From assembly GCF_020085105.1 (NCBI RefSeq), contig NC_058042.1, positions 9,499,501 to 9,563,500 of the forward strand: a DNA stretch of 64,000 nt, read 5' to 3'. A program made the position numbers and the translations under genes. The notes beneath the pieces were generated by a model. The model had not been told where the DNA came from. It saw only the letters and a list, made by a program, of their open reading frames with translations, and made no database searches. Shown here in pieces: positions 41,726 through 53,600 of the stretch. This DNA comes from Siniperca chuatsi (Eukaryota; Chordata; Actinopteri; Centrarchiformes; Sinipercidae). Each line of letters opens with the position of its first letter. Position 1 is the stretch's first letter.

Positions 41726-43150
41726 TCCATTTCACGTTATAAATCAAATGTGTGCAACCGTGAATAGCAACACAGTGGGCACTAATCCTCACACATACTG
41801 TGGTGCACAGCTTAGATTATGTTTTACTAAAACCAGAAAATGTAAGTCACTTTACTACAAACCAGTTTGTGTTGCTTTTATTATTAATTGTACAAACAGT
41901 GGAGTTCCAGGCGTAAGTAGTGCATAGAAGCCTCTTGAAAGGCCTGTTAAACAAATTTACAGATGCTGTGTATGGTGGGGGCAAAGTTTGGTACATATAT
42001 TATCATCCATTATCATATTATCTGGACCCCAGAAATACAGTCAGTTAAGTTTAGTGCAGACCTATTTAATTTTAAACAACATACCTGTTTTCTAACATTC
42101 AGCACTAACAAGGCATGAAGTCCAGCAACAACATATATTAATACTTTATCTTTAACAAAAGACAGCAAACGCATTGATTCTCCTCCTGGTCATTGTCTGA
42201 CGGCTGCAAAAGTCTCTTTGAGTAATTTGTTCCATTCTCTGGGAAGTGCTCGAGTTTGTGTTTGTCATCAGAGGTTGATAGTGGGAAGTACCAGCATTTG
42301 ATGATTTAGTCCATGTCTTTGGTTTGTGGTGATCTTGGCAATGTCGGAACATTAAGGATCAGTTTTTGCAAGTTTTAGCCCATTTACTAAGAATTATATA
42401 TACTGTCTATTCAGTGAACCATTTTCCAAAGCATATTACAGTCTCAAAGATTTTTGAATGGACTCACTTTTTCCATTTCTTTCAATAAAGACTATTTCAC
42501 ACTTTCATATTTAAAAATTCTAGCTTGTTCCTCATTTGTTTCCTACTGCAGTGTAGATCTAAAGATGGCTGAGTGTCGTCATACTAGTGAAGAAACAACA
42601 GTTGTTCTGCAGAAAAAAAGCAGAAATTGAAATAACAGACATTTGCAGTCTTTTCTGTAATACTGTTGGAAACAAAGACAAACCAGAAATATGTTTAAAG
42701 CTCAGTCCTATTTTAACAACGTCATACCATTTCTTCCAGCACATCTGACTGCAGAAGTTGCCCCCCTAAACGTTTTAAAAGGTATTTCAGAAGCTGACAG
42801 GTGTTCAAACCTGAACACCACAATTCCATTTAAAATGGTCTGCACTTTAAAAACCTGCTGAGGCATCAAACCTGCTTGAGATGAGCAATAAAGCACTGTA
42901 AAAATCATGTCTACTTTTACTGTCTAAACTGCAGTATTGTGCAATAATTCAAAGAACACTTGTCACCTGCGTTACCAGGTAACAATAATTTAAGTTATAG
43001 ACAATAATAAAAGTAGACGTTACTATTCAGCGCGATGGATTATATGTTTCAAGCACATTTCAAGTAGATTTTAATACAATACCAAAATGAGTGGGAACAA
43101 TGTCTGCCTGGATGGCAGGGAATCGCATTCAAGGATCTATAAATGCTGGA
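40141..43150. other. Gene-free stretch upstream of bloc1s6's 3' end
   Basis: No exon was recognised on either strand. It contains a long (AC)n at 41651-41722. The bloc1s6 3' UTR should extend leftward into the right part of this stretch; its end was not located. Confidence 0.45.
41651..41722. repeat. (AC)n microsatellite, 36 units
   Basis: An uninterrupted AC run of about 72 bases, the longest microsatellite in the window. Confidence 0.92.
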
Positions 43151-43154
43151 GCGT

Positions 43155-43246
43155 CGGGGGCCCTAGTGGTCTAAGATGCATGCGATCACTTTGCCTGTCT
43201 GATTCTCTACTGTATTGCGTCAAATAAAGGCAAAAATTCTAAAAAA
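43155..43246 (+). mobile_element. tRNA-type SINE fragment
   Basis: GGGGGCCCTAGTGGTCTAAG ATGCATGCGATCAC keeps an A-box-like head. The 3' part reads CTGTCTGATTCTCTACTGTA, TTGCGTCAAATAAAGGCAAA AATTC, the characteristic CAAATAAAGGCAAAA end of a fish SINE. The middle, including the B box, is deleted. It lies in the bloc1s6 3' flank. Confidence 0.6.
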
Positions 43247-43375
43247 ATATCTAAAATACTTGCACTTTGGAAAATGGTCAGTAGTAATGTAATGTATAGT
43301 TGATATGTAATAAATAGGCTAAAACATGCAAACCACCTGTATGGTCCGTTAATAGAGCGGACATACTTGGGGATC

Positions 43376-46300
43376 CTACATTCTTTTAGCCGGCTTGGCA
43401 ATAAGCTGCCTTTCTCTCTCCAGCTCCTTCTCACGTTGTTGCTCCTTCTCCAGAGCCTCCTTCTGCTTCTGTTGCTGCAGCTTCAAAGCTCTTTTCTGAG
43501 AGAAAACAACAGTCAACATTTAATCAGTGTATGCATTGTTTAATTTGCATCCATCCACCAACATTTGCTCCTTATCTTGGAGCATGGTGTCAGCTACACT
43601 AACGCAGAACACTGACTGAGATGAGAGATACCTTTAGTTTAGTTGTCTTTTCATGGAGCATAATCATCTCTTTCCTTATGTTGACCAGTTTATTGTGGTA
43701 AACCTTCGCCTCTGTAAACTAAAGACAACAAACTGGATTAGAAATCATTCCTGCTGGCTGGTGTACAAACAAGAGCAACGTGAGTACAAATGAGATTATA
43801 ATTCAGTCCAAACATACCAGTGAATTGAGCTCCAGTAAGGCATTACATTCTCTGAACTTGGTGACTTCTTGGTCCAGTGTGTCTAACAATATCAGCTGAT
43901 TTTGTCTGGTTGAGACACAAACAAAGACTAGGAAATAAATGTCATCAAGTGCACGTGTTCACCAAAAAATTGCTCATGTTTAAAGGACATCTACTGAATA
44001 TCAGTCAATGTCAGATTCTCTTAGCATCTTGGTTTTCTCTACTCAAGTTTTTAATGATTTTCTTCTTTACATTATTCCTTGATCTCATGGTGTTTTCCCC
44101 AGAGGCATGGTAGGAAAAGTGACATGGGAAAGAAAACCTTCATACTTTTTAAGACTACTCAGATCCAGCCAGAGCTTATTCACCAGGTGACTGAACTAAT
44201 CAGTACAACTTCAACCTGTTAGGGTAAAACTTATCACTGAAATCACTGATTGGAATCTTTAGTTGGAATAAAACTGCCATGAACTCATGGCACGTATTTA
44301 CCTGTTCCTGATCTAGCACAATCCCCTGACACTTTTACAGTTTCCCCCACAAGTAGACTGGTGAGACAGTGCTTATTAAAATGTTCTGCTGACATAATAT
44401 TGGTGAAAATAGTATTAGAAAGTACTGCAGTACCTATCGAGAGGTCCCTTGCTGGTGACCATCAGGTGCAAAGCGTCATGAAACGCTAAGTAATACTCAC
44501 GTGAGCTCTTGGAGTGCTCGTTTAGAGTTCTGTAGATCTGGTAGGTAGTGAGAAAATAATCCCTCTGTGAGTTTGTCCACCGCTTTCTTATCCACAAACA
44601 CATTCTCTGCAGGGGCTGAGCTCTCCAGATGCAGGGATTCCTGCTGCGGCAACTGGAGACCTGTCAAATATTTAAGAAAAAATGTACAAAGCATTTAGTA
44701 TTGTGTCACAAAAGTCCCTTCAATAAATTAACCAATGATCTTTTAGCTTCACAAAGGCACAAGATTGCATTGTTTTAAGTTATGTATAGTAGGTCACGTC
44801 TTTAACATAAATAAGGGCTGAAAGCTATACTGAAGACCTTGTATAATCCATCCCATATTTTATTTATTTTTCACCAAAATAATCACTGGACATTGCTAGT
44901 ATAATAAGCATGCAATAATAGAAATTTTGCCTTGCATTTGTTCATGAACATACTTAAAAAAATTTGTTGAATCTTGCACAATGTTGAATTGTCTTCAACA
45001 GTGACCTGGCAAAAGTGCCATCTTATCACTCATCTTATTTTGTATCGAATTGTTGCTGCTCTGAAACTCTGGCCTAACCCGCTGCAGTCACTGGTTGATG
45101 CTTCAGGAACGCTGTGCCAGAAATGATCCAGGAGCGACCTCATGAAATAATCTGCAATGTCACCTAAAAATCAAAACATTTATACCTTTCTGGAATTTCA
45201 TGGCTGGTTCTCGTTACACATCCTCTACCTGTCTGAGCCTGCAACTTGTTTGACTGTTATTCTGTTTATTAATGACTCCAGATATATTGTTATATATAGG
45301 GATATATTGTTTTATTGTTTCTTTCATAAAATATTTAATTTGGTTTATTTTATTCTATTCTATTTTTTACTATTTGTTAGTTGTTGGGCACAAAAGAATT
45401 TCACTACACGTTGTACTGTGTATGACTGTGTAAGTGACAAATAAACGTGATTTGATTCTGTCTGTTCCTGGTATTTTGTTTCTCAGTATACGTGTTAATA
45501 TGGCACTCTGCTGATTTTACTCATAAAAGGTGAGTTTACTCATCATGAGTACTACTCAGCCTGTGCAAACTATTCTACGTGGCTCTGGAGGAGCTTTCTA
45601 AAGTCTGTGAAAATAATCCTGATGATGACCTCAGGGTTATCTCGACTTGGGCTTGGAGGATTTAAATTTTTAACTAAAAGCCTGTGTTACAAACTGGGGG
45701 TGTGAAGTTTGAAATATGTGGGTCATGTATAAGTCAGAGAGGGTCTAATGCCGCTTTTATGTCATATAGGAGAGATGAGAAAGATTCCCATGTTTATGAC
45801 TTGTGAGCGTTGATGTCATTAGACAACTCAAGCCAGTCGTATGATTGCAGAGTCGGTTGTGTTATGGTAAAAAAGAGAAAAGAAAGTGCAATAACAATAT
45901 AACACTGCGACTATATCCAATAAATTTGGGTTTAATTACCTTGAAAAATACACTTTGGCTAGTGTGAGGGATCCATGTTTGTTTGGTTTTCAGGCACTTC
46001 TGTATTACTAAGCACCAAGTCGAATATCAGAGCTTTCAGAAAATATGTCTTTGTCATAATCATGACTTGGATGTTGACATAAACGCTATTTACAATTCAT
46101 GAACTGGCAATTATGAAAAAAAAACCTCTAATATGACATGAACAAAGCATAACCAAAGACTTGCATTATGGGACGTGCAGGATCCACGGTTTTTGGAGCT
46201 TGGCTTATACTGAAGGTCAGGATATCGCAGCCTCTGTTGCTTTGATTTGAACCCTTTTTCTTACTAAAATCTGTCACTCAGATTAGAATGCCCAGCCATC

Positions 46301-46863
46301 CTACTCTGTACAAAAGGTTAAATAGATGTATTAAACAAACTGCATGCTTAACCTTTAACACTAAACATTGTTTTGATGGTCATGGTCCCTTTCTCGGACC
46401 CCCACAAGTTGCATGAGCTGCCCAATGAGTGTCAGGCTTAAACTAGGGCTGGGGCTGCAGCTTGATTCAGCTAATCTATACTGAAGCTCAGGCAGCCTAG
46501 TCATAGTAGGCCAGACGGGTGTAGACAGTAGAGAGCAGGTGAAGCATCAGCACACATACCTTCACTGTGTGGAAGTTCACCCTGGGACGAAGGTCCTTCA
46601 TCTTCCATCCCCTCTACCTCCATATGCAACGACTCTGTTGACTGCCAAGAAATTAGACAGACGGATCTCAGTTTTATCAAATTGAACCAGTTGAACCTCT
46701 GTGTCATAACGTTAGCTTATCACAACATCGAGCATCTAAACGTTGAGGAAGTGTTTAGCTAGCTTGCTGAGCTGACTCATACTGTGTACAGAAAGACACA
46801 TTAACTTAGCAACCAGACAGCCAGCGGCTTAATATGTAAACATTTCACCTCAGTCAACGCCAT
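43376..46863 (-). CDS. bloc1s6: BLOC-1 complex subunit 6 (pallidin), complete, six exons
   Basis: Subunit of BLOC-1, the coiled-coil complex needed to build lysosome-related organelles such as melanosomes; it also binds syntaxin-13 in mammals. Minus-strand exons 46849-46863 (MALTE), 46560-46641, 44501-44660, 43818-43905, 43632-43718 and 43376-43495 join to 183 aa (stop TAG). The N-terminus is acidic and variable (EGMEDEGPSSQGE). The conserved body begins VDKLTEGLFSHYLPDLQNSK and continues RALQELTQNQLILLDTLDQE, KVYHNKLVNIRKEMIMLHEK and TTKLKKRALKLQQQKQKEAL. It ends LIAKPAKRM, matching mammalian pallidin nearly residue for residue. Most of the chain is heptad-rich coiled coil. The gene lies head-to-head with slc30a4, as in human 15q21. 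Intron 2 (about 1.9 kb) holds repeats. Confidence 0.96.
45300..45470 (+). mobile_element. 3' tail of a LINE in bloc1s6 intron 2
   Basis: GGGCACAAAAGAATTTCACT, ACACGTTGTACTGTGTATGA, CTGTGTAAGTGACAAATAAA CGTGATTTGATT is the well-known 3' end of a fish non-LTR element, with a short TTTGATT tail. The upstream boundary is vague. Confidence 0.5.
45520..45760. repeat. Second copy of the repeat at 1441-1715
   Basis: CTCAGGGTTATCTCGACTTG GGCTTGGAGG, then AAAGCCTGTGTTACAAACTG GGGGTGTGAAGTTTGAAATA TG, aligns with 1545-1645 in the same orientation. It lies in bloc1s6 intron 2. Class unknown. Confidence 0.55.
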
Positions 46864-47142
46864 CTTACCCGCTGGACTGTATATTTAACAGTAACTGTAG
46901 GTGCGATGAGTTCTGTTCACCAAAAGCAGAACAACAGCTAAAGATTTTGGATTTGTTGCTGCAGCGTCTGAAGGAACGTCACATGACTCCGGCGTCATCA
47001 TGTGACTGCGGACGAAACCAAACTTGCTAATTCTTCCGAGTGCGGAGGTAGTGCTGTGACTCCGACGTTTACACCATTATTACCATGACAGTGTTTAAAT
47101 TAAGGACGAGCAAAGTTTGTACAACCGAAAACTACATCTTTA
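46864..47142. promoter_or_regulatory. Divergent promoter shared by bloc1s6 and slc30a4, with paired M-boxes
   Basis: The bloc1s6 ATG is at 46863. The inferred non-coding exon 1 of slc30a4 ends at a strong donor (TTTAG|GTAAGT) at 47142/47143, so both genes start within under 300 bases and must share regulatory DNA. Two inverted M-box/E-boxes are present: TCACATGAC at 46979-46987 and TCATGTGAC at 46998-47006, 19 bp centre to centre. A CRE-like half-site (GGCGTCA, 46991-46997) lies between them. TCACATGA/TCATGTGA is the class of site bound by MITF/TFE factors, which control melanosomal and lysosomal genes. There is no TATA box. Binding is inferred from motif only. Confidence 0.7.
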
Positions 47143-47483
47143 GGTAAGTCTGTCTCGTGTTTTTAGACAAACTACCACAGTGCAAGTTTGTGTGTGTTTG
47201 TCGCGAACTGACATGACAAGATAGCTAACCTTTACTAGCTAGCTTGTTACTGTTTAGCCAAGGCTGTTTTTAAGAGGACTATTGAACTCAAAGTTTATCA
47301 GCTCTTGTAGGAATGTGAGTGACTTAAGGACGTGTCTTTAAAATATCAAGGCACCGACTTGATAGTGACATGAATAGGTCTGTTGAGATCTCTTTATAGA
47401 AATTGCTGAGCTGTACTGACGGGAAACGATGCTCTCTGTGCTCTGGTGTCACTGTACTGTGTTGCTCTCCTCCAGGTGCTAAG

Positions 47484-47604
47484 ATGGAGTAGAAATGCGA
47501 GCTTGCTGTCGTAGCCCGCCACAAAAATGTGAATGATTACCCCAGAAGACAGTAACCTACAGACAGAGCTCACCTGGATATACCTTGCCCCCCGTAATTA
47601 TTAA
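47484..47604 (+). other. slc30a4: Cluster of four upstream ORFs in slc30a4 5' UTR
   Basis: In the 5' UTR part of the exon beginning after CTCCTCCAG (acceptor 47474-47475), four ATGs precede the main start. They are 47484-47492 (ATGGAGTAG, two codons), 47495-47536 (13 codons, MRACCRSPPQKCE), 47527-47532 (ATGTGA, a start-stop element) and 47533-47604 (23 codons, MITPEDSNLQTELTW...). The last stops 2 nt before the main ATG. Whether all lie in the mature mRNA depends on the inferred acceptor. Confidence 0.65.
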
Positions 47605-47606
47605 AG

Positions 47607-50600
47607 ATGTCAGGTGGGAACTTCATGAGCAAGGTGCGGTCCGCCTTCAGGAGGGAGCGGAGCGAGTGGGACCTGAGCGACACGGCGCCCTTTGACTTCT
47701 CCGACGAGCTGGTGGAGGATGAAACGCCCAAATTCAACAAGCTAAAGGTCGTGGTCTCCGGAGAGATGTCAGACTACTCTGCCGGAGCTCCGTCCAACGG
47801 AGTGGCGGTGAACACGCTGGTGGTGGCGGATGATGATGATGACTCCCTGCTCGAGTCCTCTTCCAGCCTGGGCAGCCCGGGGTTAAATATGGACCCTTGT
47901 GACAACTGCAATAAGAAGAGGGAGAAGATCAAACACAGGAGGGTGATGAAGAGGCTTGTCATTGCAGCTTTGCTGTATTTCCTTTTCATGACGGGTGAAA
48001 TTGTAGGTAAGAATATGCAGAGTGGACCTCACACTACATACTTATTTTATTACTGCTGGTCAGCCAGTGACTGTCATCACAGGAAACTGTATGACCAACC
48101 TGTCACAGAGAGGTGGAAGACAAACTAGCGAACCATTGTAAGGCTTCTAAGATGTGTTTGTCTGGAGCAGAGGTGCTATTTCACACAGGAAATGCTGTAT
48201 TTTTAATGAGTGTGGCTACTGTTTCACTTGTACTGACATTTTTCAATGCGCTGACAACCACACATCACATTCGGTTCACCTCCCTTGTATTATGGTGGAG
48301 AGAGAAATCTTAGAGACAGATAACTCTAAACCTTGGCATACAACTACAAATCTGCATGCCTAAATATCTCAAGAGAAAAGCTAGAATTTTTGTTTTAATA
48401 GTAATTTGGATGAATTGAGCTCAGAATGACATCATGCAATCCAATACAACACATTCACCCACTGTTGCCTCAGGAGTTATCATCTATCTGACACAGTCTC
48501 AACTAAAAGAAAATAACTAAACAAAAGTAAGCTTTGTAGTATTATGTTTCAGGGCTGTTATCTAGGATTGAATTAGGCTCTGTGTAGGTGTCCATATTAT
48601 CAAAGCCATCACCTTTATCTCCCAGCTCTACATCAAGACCATAGTTGCTGCAGTTTCTATGAGTCTGGATGGAAAGCAGCTGATTGATTATACATGTCCA
48701 AACATCATTTCAACCTCTGGTGTAGGAACTCTAAACACTTCCTTGTGCTAAACAATCTCCTAGATTATTATTAGGCACTTAAGTGTTGTTATCATTTTAC
48801 TAATCTTTGGGTCATACATTTTCAAGTATTATACCAGAAAGAAAACCATGGCACAGACATAAAAATGATCATGCTATATACTGGCCATTTTGAAAACCAT
48901 TAGGTTGACATGTGCTAGACATTTTCTGTTTTGCAGCCGGATAACATATTTTTTTTCACATGAGATAGAGGGCCTTTGTTTCCTTTTATGAGTCCGTGTT
49001 TTCACATTCGATCATATACAATTTCACTTCACTGTTTTCAAAATTCTGTTATTATTTACCATGTTAATTATGTAAAAAAAAAAAAACAACTTTAAATGTA
49101 CTTGTGGCTTCATCTGTCGGTTCACAGCATACCTAGAAATCTAACCAGGTACTTTGCTGTTGATGTATATCTGCACGGAGCCACACCCATCTCAACTTGT
49201 ACTTTGTATCTCAAAATCTGTGCATGCACAAAAAGCTTCTCAGCAAATGTTCACATTGTCTTTTACTTTCAGGTGGTTATGTGTCAAACAGCTTAGCCAT
49301 TATGACTGACGCTGTGCACATGCTAACAGATGTGGTGGGCATTTTGTTTTCAATGCTGGCCCTCTGGCTCTCCACAAAGCCACCCACCAAGAGATTCACC
49401 TTCGGACTGCATCGCCTTGGTAAACCTCAGATTTCTTTCCACTGCCCATTTCTCTCCACTGCTTCTGTCTTGTGTGAGGCAAACTGATACAGTACATGTG
49501 GTTTTGATGCAGATGAATCATGTTCAGAGATGTCAGTGTGTGTTCAGCAGTGTTCAAGCCATATCAGATTCCAGATATGATATTTTAGATTCAGTTATAA
49601 GTAAAGATGCTGATTTTTGAAATTTCTGCCAAAAACTGATACATTTAGATCCCCACAGTCAAGTATTTATCATTTCATTACAACATCACTTCGTGTCTAG
49701 TTTCCATCAGTGGAGGTTACCTATTACAGTGTAACTGTGGTGTTTGGTTACTGTACCTGACTGTCTTGTTTATTACTGAACATTACACTGTTGCCAAATG
49801 TCTGCAATCACTCATAGAGATAAGCACCAATTACTTCAACTCAAATGTAGATTAAAAGTAACACTTATTTATGTATTTATTTGGTATAACATTGTCAAAC
49901 TGTCTAAACAAATTGTCTTTGTTTAGCATTTTTCTACAGCAGTTATGTCAGTCAAAGCTTCCCTGTAAGAAACAGACTGTCACACAATTGCCTGAAGCAA
50001 AACTAAACAAGTTTAATGTAATTAACCCTTATTTAAACAGAGCAGGTTGGCTAACAGTTACAATGAAAAAACAAAATAACTGGAACAGATAGAGTCATTA
50101 ATAGAACATAATAATATACAATTAACAAGGTACAATTAAAGCAGTCACAGCCAGGTTCTGTAGAGGACAGTTAATGGGAACAGAGATTGAGGTACAAGTA
50201 TTTTAACTTTTAAATGACATTGCAGATTTTCTATGTGGCTGCTGCACTAACAGTATATTAATACTATCGATATTAAACCCAGTCAGAGCGGAGATATGCT
50301 TTGATGGTTATTGTTATCTATATCTCTGGATCTTGAGAATAGCGTTTGTTTTGTTTCATCAAGGACTAAGTTAATAAAGGCATCTTTCAGTGTATTGAAG
50401 CAGAATCATTTCTCAGTGGATTATTGCCAACACGGTGTAAAACAGTGTTGTGAAGTGAAGTCTGATCCCTTTAAAGCATGGATAGTAATTATTAAATTTT
50501 AACAGATTTAATCAAGCAATTTAAATGATCTAGAGTCTTAAATCTTCCCAATATATCACACCAATATATTGGGCATTATTTTGATATTGTTTCCTACACC

Positions 50601-53600
50601 AGTAGATATTTGTAAGCGGTTTTTGCCCTGTACTGTTAAGCTAAGCTCCCTAGGTATTTAAGCACATTCTTCCTTTCTTAGACCTACTTATTGAAATCAG
50701 GATTTTCTCACAGCTTTTATTTTTTGTTATGAATTTGCTTTGTATATACAACTGATTGTGATTTCCTGGCCTAGAGGTGGTATCGGCAGTCTTCAGCGTG
50801 GCGCTCATTTACATTCTGACGGCCATTCTGCTCTATGAGGCGGTTCAGAGGACGGTACACCAAGACTTCGATATAGATGGAGATGTCATGCTCATCACTG
50901 CAGCTGTGGGGGTGGCTGTCAACCTCATGTAAGTGAAGAGCACATATGTAAATTTCTGTTTAGAGAAAAGTGTGAGGCTTTTACAAAACAAGAACTGAAG
51001 TGCAGCAACATTATAACGGTGAATGCATGCCTGTGAGTGTAGCGTGTCAGCAAAAGTTTAACAATTCAGTCCAAAGTACTGTCTAAAATGCACTTCATAG
51101 CTTTAAGTTGCTGATCCTCCGTATATAATGTTTGACCACAGTCAGTAGGTAAATATATGAAGACTCACTGCCTGCAGTTTCAGTTAAACCATGATGGTAA
51201 TTGGACAAAATATATGTAATGTAATGTTTCTTGTGTCTTTTAGAATGGGTTTCTTGTTAAACCAAGGTGGTCACCTCCACTCTCATGGCCATGGTCACTC
51301 TCATGGCTCTGCAGCTGTATCAAGTTCACAGTCAGCTGGGTCAGGTCAGCAGCAGAGGCCGCATGGCAGCCTGGCTGTAAGAGCTGCCTTCATCCACGCT
51401 TTGGGAGACCTCCTCCAGAGTGTCGGGGTGCTCATAGCTGCCTACATTGTCCGCTTCAAGGTACCCTGCCTTTGTAAAGTATTGTTGGCCGTGAATGTTA
51501 ACAATTAACACGGTTTACTTTTAATGTTACTTCCTAGAACCATTGTTTAGGAAACGATAAATCTCTTTGAGCTGATATAACTGAACATTTCTTTCAGTAG
51601 ACTAGCTATATTTCCTTTCTGTAAATCTGGAGATTATAAGATTATAGGCAGCTGCATCAAGAGTAAAAGAGTAATTAGTACCTAACGAAATAATAATTTA
51701 ACTGGTCATTTAGAGAGGGGTTGATTGAAAATTATGTTGGAGATCATCCCGCAGCACAGTGTGAACCATTTAGTTGTATATGCATGCTAATATCTACACA
51801 TTTTTATCTGAAAGCATATCCTGATTTTACGTGAACTGGCTGTTTATTTTACTGTTTATTTTATTGCTTTTCTGTATTTCATGTGTTTTATTTCTTTATA
51901 TTTCGTCATTCACTGTTATTTTATTTTTCTTGTTGTGAAGCACTTTGTACTTTGTTTTGATAAGTGCTCTATAAATAAAGTTTTATTATTATTATTATTA
52001 TAATATTAACTCTTGTCAAACTAACTTTTCTTACCATTTCCAAACATTTAATCTCAAACAAAAATACAGACAGTTCTTTCCACAAATGCTCAGCAACACA
52101 TGTGAACCTTGCCAACAATACCTTGTTGAACTAGTGGCTTTGAACAATGCAGTCATTCATTTTCGTGATGTATTTCTGTGTAATTGTTGGCTGTAATTGG
52201 TGGCCCCTAGTTTTAACTTCAACTTTTGAATTGAGATGATTTGAGATTAACCACTGGGATGGCTGAGCATGCGATAGGCGCTTGACAAATGCATGCTTTA
52301 ATTATAGTAACTAATTACTCTTCAAAAAAATGTTAAAAAAAAAAAAAAAACAACAAAAAAACAACTTTTTTTTCAGATTTTAGTTGATCTGATGTAACCC
52401 TCTGTCTTCACAGCCGGAGTTGAAGTTGGCAGACCCCATCTGTACCTACATCTTCTCCGTTCTGGTTCTCTTCACCACATTTCGCATCATACGAGACACA
52501 ATAGTCATTGTGCTGGAGGGTAAGTCTTTGGGCTTGGTCCCAGACTCCATGTTGTTGAGTGTTTAGAGTGGTGTAAGTGCAATAATGTGTTGTTTTTATC
52601 CTGCCGTGTCAGGTGTTCCCAGGCATCTGGACACTCTGCGAATCAAAGAGGACCTTCTGAAGCTGGAGGATGTCCAATCAGTTGATGAGCTGAATGTCTG
52701 GGCGCTGACGGCTGATAAGACTGCAGCACTAGTGCATCTCCAGCTCGGTGAGTAGCTACATAACATCAGTACACCCAATAAGGGAGAGAGAGTTGAAGGA
52801 ATGAAGAAATATGTACATTTACTTCCTTTGTTTTCACACAAAAAACAGAATGTATTTTTGTCATCAATCATTTACAATGATTACTGATTTATTATGACTT
52901 GTTATTAACAATAGTTTTTGCAGTCCTGTTAAGGGTGTCAGAACATATTCAACCCTTTTGATGTTTCTTTCCTTATTTTTCTAGTGTTCCAGTCGTAATT
53001 CAGAAATAATAAAATTGGGTTTTTTGTCCTATTTTTTGTCATATATTATTCTAAAGTGTAGGGCTGTAACTAATGATTGTTTTCATTATGATTTATCTGC
53101 TGATTATTTTAATAATAGTGAAAAATGTACATCAGAAGATACTAAAGCCCAAGGTGACGTCATTAAATTGCTTGTTTTGTCTGAACAGCAGTCCAGAACA
53201 CAAAAATATTCATTTTGCTCTCATATAAGACCAAAAAAAGCAGCAAATCCTCAAAATTTGGAAGATGGAACTAGCCAACATTTGGCATTTGACAGAAACG
53301 ATTAATCAATTATCAAAATACTTGAAGATTATTTTTCTGTGGATCGATTTAATGATAAATTGCTTCAGCTCTAATTAAGTGAATTGCATATTTATTGAAA
53401 ATGTAATGCAGAAATGTCATTTAAATAAATATTCAGACAACCGAGTCAACACTTGTTACAAATAGCATTGGCAGTTATTACAGCTTGAAGTGTTGTTGGA
53501 TATGTTTCTGTCGCCTCGGTGTGTTTGGTCATTTTCTCAGTCAGGTTAGATAAAGACTTTCCAGGAACATTTATCTTCAAGTCTGTACACAGATTCTCAG

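Noticed and set aside
42152-42352. 66-codon minus-strand frame rich in Ser/Thr as a terminal exon of an unknown gene
   Set aside because: No acceptor or partner exon was convincing and the sequence has no known motif.
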